A DNA stretch of 10,188 nt, from the NCBI GenBank assembly GCA_964354855.1, contig CAYHBO010000047.1, forward strand, positions 1 through 10,188. Direction: 5' to 3'. Origin of the DNA: CAYHBO01 sp964354855. Lineage in GTDB: Bacteria; Babelota; Babeliae; Babelales; RVW-14. The notes below the pieces were generated by a model. The model had not been told where the DNA came from and did not search any database. It saw only the letters and a program-made list of their open reading frames with translations. Both the position numbers and the translations under genes were made by a program. Positions 6,362-10,188 of this stretch are shown here, piece after piece; positions within the stretch are counted from its first letter, which is position 1; each line of letters begins with the position of its first letter.

Positions 6362-7705
6362 ATGAAAATAACTAGCTTTCTATCGCTACTTTTTATCTTG
6401 GCTTTCGCCGTTCGTGCCATGGTGTTTTGTGGGTATTTGAGCCATGAAGAACGTTATTGGCAAGTTGATTCTCACACTTATCATCAGGTGGCAACGCGTA
6501 TTGTCAATGGTCAGGGGATTACTAATGGTGATGGGACGTCACATTTTTATCGAGTTCCCGGGTATCCGATTTTTTTAGCCGGCTGTTATAAGTTTTTTGG
6601 GGAATCAAAGCTGGCGGCATTGTGGGTGCAGGTTTTTTTAGCATCATTTATCCCGCTTTTTATTTTTCTACTCTCACTTAGCTTGTTTCCTGGACAGTTT
6701 GTTCTTGCGCAGATTTGTTGCTTGGTAAGCGTCTTTCACTTGGGGCTTGTGTTGTATGGCGGATTTTTTATGACCGAAACGCTTTTTATTCTGTTATTTC
6801 TGTGTTTTTTGTTGTGTTTTGTTCGAGCAATTAAAAAAAATAAAGTTTGGATCCACATCGCCGCGGGCATATTCCTAGGTCTAGCATCACTTGTACGTCC
6901 AGTTGGGCATTACTTAATTGTCGTTGCGGTCTTGGTGCTGCTGCTTTCTCGTATCCCATGGGCAACGCGCTTAAAGCAGAGTATCGTCTTGGTTGGATCT
7001 TGGTTTGCTGTTGTGTCCTGTTGGCTTATACGAAACTATTTGTTAACGGGAGTACTTTTTTTTCATACTTTGCCGGGAGGCCATTTTTTGTATCTTTCAG
7101 CAGCCCGCGTTGCTATGCAGGTGCATGGGGTGAGTTATCAGGAGGCGCGTAATGGTTTAGAAAAGCAGGTGCGGGCAACGATTGTTGAATGTGAAAAGGA
7201 GTTGGGAGAAACAATTCCTGAAATTGAAGCGTGTAAAATTCATGAACGTTTAGCGATCAAATATTTTTTGATACGGCCATGGGTGACGTTAAGGTGTTGG
7301 TTGACCGATATGTTTCGGGCTTCGTTTTCGTTGTACTCAGCGGAACTTCTGTTTCTTGAGTCTGGTAGAAAGCAGGTAGCCTACTTTGATCAAGGGCATG
7401 GATTATATGGGATGGTTAAGCGCTATGTGTTTCCTGAGACACAAAACTGGTGGCTGCGACTGATCGTTTATTTAGAGATAATTTATTTTTTAGTGATACT
7501 TCTTGGGTTTGCGGGTTTTATTTTGACCGGCTTTAGATGGTGTTCTGGTTATCGTGAAGTTTTGTGTAATACGTTGCCATTTATTGTACTGTTTCTTGTA
7601 ATAGCATTGGCTGGCGGTTATGCACGTATGCGCCTGCCAATAGAATCACTGATGATTATTTTATCGTGTGGGTATATTTTACGGTTGATTCGAGCCTCTA
7701 ACTAA
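6362..7705 (+). CDS. GT-C family membrane glycosyltransferase (ArnT/PMT-like)
   Basis: 447-residue polytopic inner-membrane protein with roughly ten hydrophobic segments. It resembles the PMT_2/ArnT group, which move a sugar from a polyprenyl-phosphate donor to a lipid, protein or glycan on the outer side of the inner membrane. Landmarks: Asp36 in 'QVDSHTYHQVA' of the first external loop, the place of the catalytic acid in GT-C enzymes; 'YRVPGYPIFLA' (63-73); 'MTETLF' (137-142); 'LVRPVGHY' (177-184); 'WLIRNYLLTG' (221-230); and 'RMRLPIE' near the C-terminus. Donor and acceptor cannot be read from sequence. AGGA six bases before the ATG at 6362 favours this start over an in-frame ATG at 6335, which has no ribosome site. 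waaC follows after 73 bp on the same strand, suggesting a shared role in envelope glycans. Confidence 0.85.
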   Translation: MKITSFLSLLFILAFAVRAMVFCGYLSHEERYWQVDSHTYHQVATRIVNGQGITNGDGTSHFYRVPGYPIFLAGCYKFFGESKLAALWVQVFLASFIPLFIFLLSLSLFPGQFVLAQICCLVSVFHLGLVLYGGFFMTETLFILLFLCFLLCFVRAIKKNKVWIHIAAGIFLGLASLVRPVGHYLIVVAVLVLLLSRIPWATRLKQSIVLVGSWFAVVSCWLIRNYLLTGVLFFHTLPGGHFLYLSAARVAMQVHGVSYQEARNGLEKQVRATIVECEKELGETIPEIEACKIHERLAIKYFLIRPWVTLRCWLTDMFRASFSLYSAELLFLESGRKQVAYFDQGHGLYGMVKRYVFPETQNWWLRLIVYLEIIYFLVILLGFAGFILTGFRWCSGYREVLCNTLPFIVLFLVIALAGGYARMRLPIESLMIILSCGYILRLIRASN

Positions 7706-7722
7706 CTAATGTTTTATTCTTG

Positions 7723-7731
7723 TGGTATAGT
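7723..7731 (+). promoter_or_regulatory. Candidate extended -10 promoter of waaC
   Basis: TGGTATAGT has the TGn extension directly before TATAGT (one base from TATAAT), in the 73-bp gap between the GT-C gene and waaC. No good -35 is seen, which extended -10 promoters tolerate. waaC may therefore be expressed separately from, or in addition to, read-through from the GT-C gene. Confidence 0.35.
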
Positions 7732-7778
7732 GCAATTTTGAGTTTTAAGATAAACAACTTTTTATATCGTAGATTCCT

Positions 7779-8831
7779 GTGAACATACTTGTTGTACGTG
7801 TTTCTGCCATTGGTGATGTGATTCATACCATCCCGGCAATTTTATTACTTAAGAAGATTAATGCTGACGTGAAGATTGGGTGGGTGGTTCAAGAAAAAGC
7901 TGCTTCTTTGTTGGTTAATCAGCCATTTGTAGATCAGCTTTTTATGTTGCCAGATAATTTTTTGCGTTGGGGGAATTTTAATAAGACAAAGAAAATTATT
8001 GAATCTTTACGTCAAACTCGATGGGACGCCATTATTGATTTTCAAGGGTTAGAAAAAACATCGCTCCTTTTTGCTTCACTGAGTGGACGAAAGTACGGGT
8101 TTAGTGCTGAACATGCTCGGTCTAGATTTTCAACCATTTTTACGCAACATCATACTACGCCTTTGTACGAAAACATTATTCAAAAAAATTTGGATCTTGC
8201 ATCATTGGTTGCAACCGATTTATTTGGATCTCGTATTTGTCCATTGATTAAAGAACTCAATGGCTCTCAGGTTTTAACAACGAGTTCTCAAGATAAAAAA
8301 TTAGTTGATACCTGGATACAGGAAAATAATCTGAAGCGATTTGTATTGCTTGCGCCAAATACAACCTGGGATTCAAAGCACTGGCCCATAGAACATTGGC
8401 TTGAGCTTATTAAGAAGCTTAATAGTGTTTCTGAAGTAGCGATTGTTCTTGTGGGAAGTAATTTTAATGGGATGGCGCAACAGTTATCAACGCTGGTTAA
8501 GCAAGAGCATCTTTCGGTGCATCTGCTCCCGACGTTTAATTTATTAGCGATGGCGTATCTTATGCAAAAAACAGAGGTGATCATTGCCCCTGATACTGGA
8601 TTATTGCACTTGGCTGATTTGCTGGGGGTGAAATCGATTGGGTTATTCGGTCCGACTAATGCCAAGCGGCATGGGCCATTCTTGCTTCAAGAAAATCGAG
8701 AGCATGTGATACAAATTTTGTGTGATCACTATTATCAAAAAACACATGGCGAAGCTGGTGACTGTATGTACCAGCTAACGCCAGATAAGTTGTATGAATC
8801 TGTTATGAGAATCGTTTCGGCGCAAAAATAA
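7779..8831 (+). CDS. waaC: LPS heptosyltransferase I (glycosyltransferase family 9)
   Basis: 350-residue GT-B fold enzyme of family 9. The WaaC type adds the first heptose from ADP-heptose to Kdo of the lipid A-Kdo core on the cytoplasmic face of the inner membrane. It follows E. coli WaaC block by block: 'VRVSAIGDVIHTIPA' with catalytic Asp13, 'GWVVQEKAA' (34-42), 'WDAIIDFQGLEKTSLL' (82-97), 'SKHWPIEHW' (199-207) with the ADP-heptose-contacting Lys, and 'PDTGLLHLAD' (271-280) followed by 'GLFGPT' (288-293). WaaF is the main alternative; the 'WVVQE' and 'KHWP.EHW' blocks favour WaaC. The start is GTG, with no clear ribosome site; the family begins exactly at this point (MNILVVRVS). The 3' end overlaps the opposite-strand LRR gene by 29 bp. 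Its presence implies the cell makes a heptose-containing LPS core, or did so. Confidence 0.85.
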   Translation: MNILVVRVSAIGDVIHTIPAILLLKKINADVKIGWVVQEKAASLLVNQPFVDQLFMLPDNFLRWGNFNKTKKIIESLRQTRWDAIIDFQGLEKTSLLFASLSGRKYGFSAEHARSRFSTIFTQHHTTPLYENIIQKNLDLASLVATDLFGSRICPLIKELNGSQVLTTSSQDKKLVDTWIQENNLKRFVLLAPNTTWDSKHWPIEHWLELIKKLNSVSEVAIVLVGSNFNGMAQQLSTLVKQEHLSVHLLPTFNLLAMAYLMQKTEVIIAPDTGLLHLADLLGVKSIGLFGPTNAKRHGPFLLQENREHVIQILCDHYYQKTHGEAGDCMYQLTPDKLYESVMRIVSAQK

Positions 8832-10107
8832 GCGTAACATTTTTTTCTTTTGCTATTTCTTTAAGAATTAGTTCCTGTTCTTCTTTTGTTTGTTCTTGAG
8901 CTGGAATTGGGGATCTGACGGTGAGGGTGATTCCTAAGGGAAAGAACTCTACTAATTTTATAAGATAATGTTTTGGTAGAATAAGCTCTGATAGGTCTAG
9001 AGAGCGTAAATCATGGCTCATCCCTGCAGTTTGTGCAATGTCTGTAACCTCTTCTCCATATGATAGAAACTGACAAGAAGGAACTTTAAGGTGTTTTAAT
9101 TTCTTGCATGTACGTATTACCGTTATTATGCTTCTTTTGGTTACGTTGGAGCATTTACTTAAATCAAGGTACTCGAGTTTGTTTCCATACAATGCCAAAT
9201 CGTTCAGGTCTTCGTTTATTAACTCATACTGAGAATGAAGACTCAGCCATGTTAATTCTTTGAAGTTAAAAGTAAGTTTTGCAAGTCGTCCTCTGCTAAC
9301 GTTTGCATGATTGAGGTTCATGCGTTTTATATTGGGAGAATGTTCTTTAAGGAGTATGAGGCAGCGGTCGTCCATTATTCCGTATGGTGAAGTAGCAAAG
9401 TCGATGCTCTTAAGATTTTTACAGTGCTGTAAAATGATGGAGAGTTCAGAAGAAGAGATTCCTCTGCAGGTAATTTCATGAATTTCATAAAGGGCTGTAT
9501 AAGTCGCGAGTAATTCAGTTAAATGTTTTTTCTCACTGACAGTGTCTTCTTCTTCGCCGCAAAAACAATCAAAAAAACATTCTTTCCAACTTAATGCTTT
9601 ATAGCACTTACGTATCGTAACAATTCCGGTTTGCGCATCAGTGTTTGGAACAGTGATGCTATAAGGACCTTGTTGAATAACATTTTGATGATACGAAACT
9701 TCGGGTGTTGGTTCTTGACTTTCAACTGTTATAGGAACTAGGTGTGCTTGTTCACCATCACTTTCAACACCGCTATTATCCTCGTCTTGCTGGCGAAGTG
9801 TTTGTCTTATTTTCTGTATTTGTTCAGGAGTCAAGCTTGGGTTCGTTCTTGTGACGTGTGGTGGATAAAACTCTCCGGCTGCTAGTTGACGAGGTTCAGT
9901 TGGAGGTGGTAAATCGCATGCCTGTTGTTTATTTGGCGTTATTTCATTGTGGGGGTCGCGTACTTCTACCATTTCTACTAGAGCTGAGGCCTGCTGCTTT
10001 TTTAGATCTGACTCTTCTTGTTTGTCTAATGGCGAGGTGCGTCCATTCAGCTGTTGATGGGTTCGAGCATAACGATAGTGAGCTGGATCAATTCGGGGAT
10101 CCTGCAT
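8803..10107 (-). CDS. Leucine-rich-repeat protein with disordered N-terminus
   Basis: 434 residues, no signal peptide or membrane segment. Residues 1-160 are polar, Gln/Glu/Pro-rich and probably disordered. A cysteine cluster follows (Cys168, 177, 181, 183 in 'CFFDCFCGEEED'). Residues about 208-400 form six or seven irregular leucine-rich repeats of 25-30 residues, with strand cores such as 'LKSIDF' (232), 'IKRMNL' (260), 'LTWLSL' (285), 'LEYLDLSKC' (311), 'LKHLKVPSC' (337) and 'LRSLDLSE' (367). The 'C..L' spacing recalls the cysteine-containing LRR class of F-box/AMN1-like proteins, but no F-box is seen. LRRs bind proteins; the partner is unknown. An effector role in a host is possible, since such eukaryote-like repeats are common in intracellular bacteria, but this is inference. 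The ATG at 10107 has no ribosome site; an in-frame stop lies 36 bases before it, so little extension is possible. A shorter product from Met46 cannot be excluded. Confidence 0.8.
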   Translation of the reverse strand: MQDPRIDPAHYRYARTHQQLNGRTSPLDKQEESDLKKQQASALVEMVEVRDPHNEITPNKQQACDLPPPTEPRQLAAGEFYPPHVTRTNPSLTPEQIQKIRQTLRQQDEDNSGVESDGEQAHLVPITVESQEPTPEVSYHQNVIQQGPYSITVPNTDAQTGIVTIRKCYKALSWKECFFDCFCGEEEDTVSEKKHLTELLATYTALYEIHEITCRGISSSELSIILQHCKNLKSIDFATSPYGIMDDRCLILLKEHSPNIKRMNLNHANVSRGRLAKLTFNFKELTWLSLHSQYELINEDLNDLALYGNKLEYLDLSKCSNVTKRSIITVIRTCKKLKHLKVPSCQFLSYGEEVTDIAQTAGMSHDLRSLDLSELILPKHYLIKLVEFFPLGITLTVRSPIPAQEQTKEEQELILKEIAKEKNVTLIFAPKRFS

Positions 10108-10132
10108 AGCATCTGTTGGGGTTGAATTGAGA

Positions 10133-10138
10133 AGTATA
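10133..10138 (-). promoter_or_regulatory. Possible -10 element of the LRR gene
   Basis: TATACT on the minus strand, one base from TATAAT, would place the start of transcription about 19 nt before the ATG. No matching -35 is visible, so this is weak. Confidence 0.2.
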
Positions 10139-10188
10139 GCTTGATACCTTCAAATTAAGATTGATAAAAGAAAAGAAATTTTTATGAT

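Noticed and set aside
6196..6420. 74-codon minus-strand open frame
   Set aside because: It contains VILAKAEIQ, the translation of repeat copy D, and runs antisense into the start of the GT-C gene. It has no ribosome site or family resemblance.
8288..8665. 125-codon minus-strand frame inside waaC
   Set aside because: Antisense shadow of conserved family-9 motifs; no independent support.

Overview
The window carries seven protein genes and a small family of intergenic repeats. It looks like a piece of a compact, moderately AT-rich Gram-negative genome, and the best guess is an intracellular or amoeba-associated bacterium, for example of the Dependentiae (TM6) or a similar endosymbiont lineage. 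The grounds are a heptosyltransferase of LPS inner-core type, an AAA-ATPase-like/PD-(D/E)XK protein of a family often multiplied in such symbionts, two exported kinase-like proteins, a leucine-rich-repeat protein with a disordered N-terminus, and dispersed GGATCCCCGC-type palindromes. The lineage is inference; no rRNA or other phylogenetic marker is present.

Layout from left to right: (1) minus strand, an AAA-ATPase-like/PD-(D/E)XK nuclease-fold protein (74-1774), preceded on the same strand by a signal-peptide-bearing APH/choline-kinase-fold protein (1864-3312); the two may be co-transcribed. (2) A 168-bp divergent region with a candidate promoter for the kinase and two direct repeats placed over its start site and its ribosome binding site. 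(3) Plus strand, galE (3490-4503), which overlaps tail-to-tail by 74 bp with (4) a second exported kinase-like protein on the minus strand (4430-5911), a paralogue of the first. (5) A 450-bp AT-rich divergent region with three repeat copies. Two of them are homologous over 62 bp and each places the same -35/-10-like pair in front of one of the flanking genes; a third forms a perfect 30-bp inverted repeat with its neighbour. (6) Plus strand, a GT-C (ArnT/PMT-like) membrane glycosyltransferase (6362-7705) and waaC-type heptosyltransferase (7779-8831). (7) Minus strand, an LRR protein (8803-10107) that overlaps waaC tail-to-tail by 29 bp.

Functionally there are two interleaved themes. galE, the GT-C enzyme and waaC are cell-envelope sugar genes (UDP-hexose supply, lipid-linked sugar transfer, LPS core). 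The two exported kinase-like proteins and the LRR protein are candidates for acting outside the cytoplasm or on a host. No tRNA, rRNA, CRISPR array, transposase or convincing intrinsic terminator was found. Both convergent gene pairs overlap and so leave no room for one between them.
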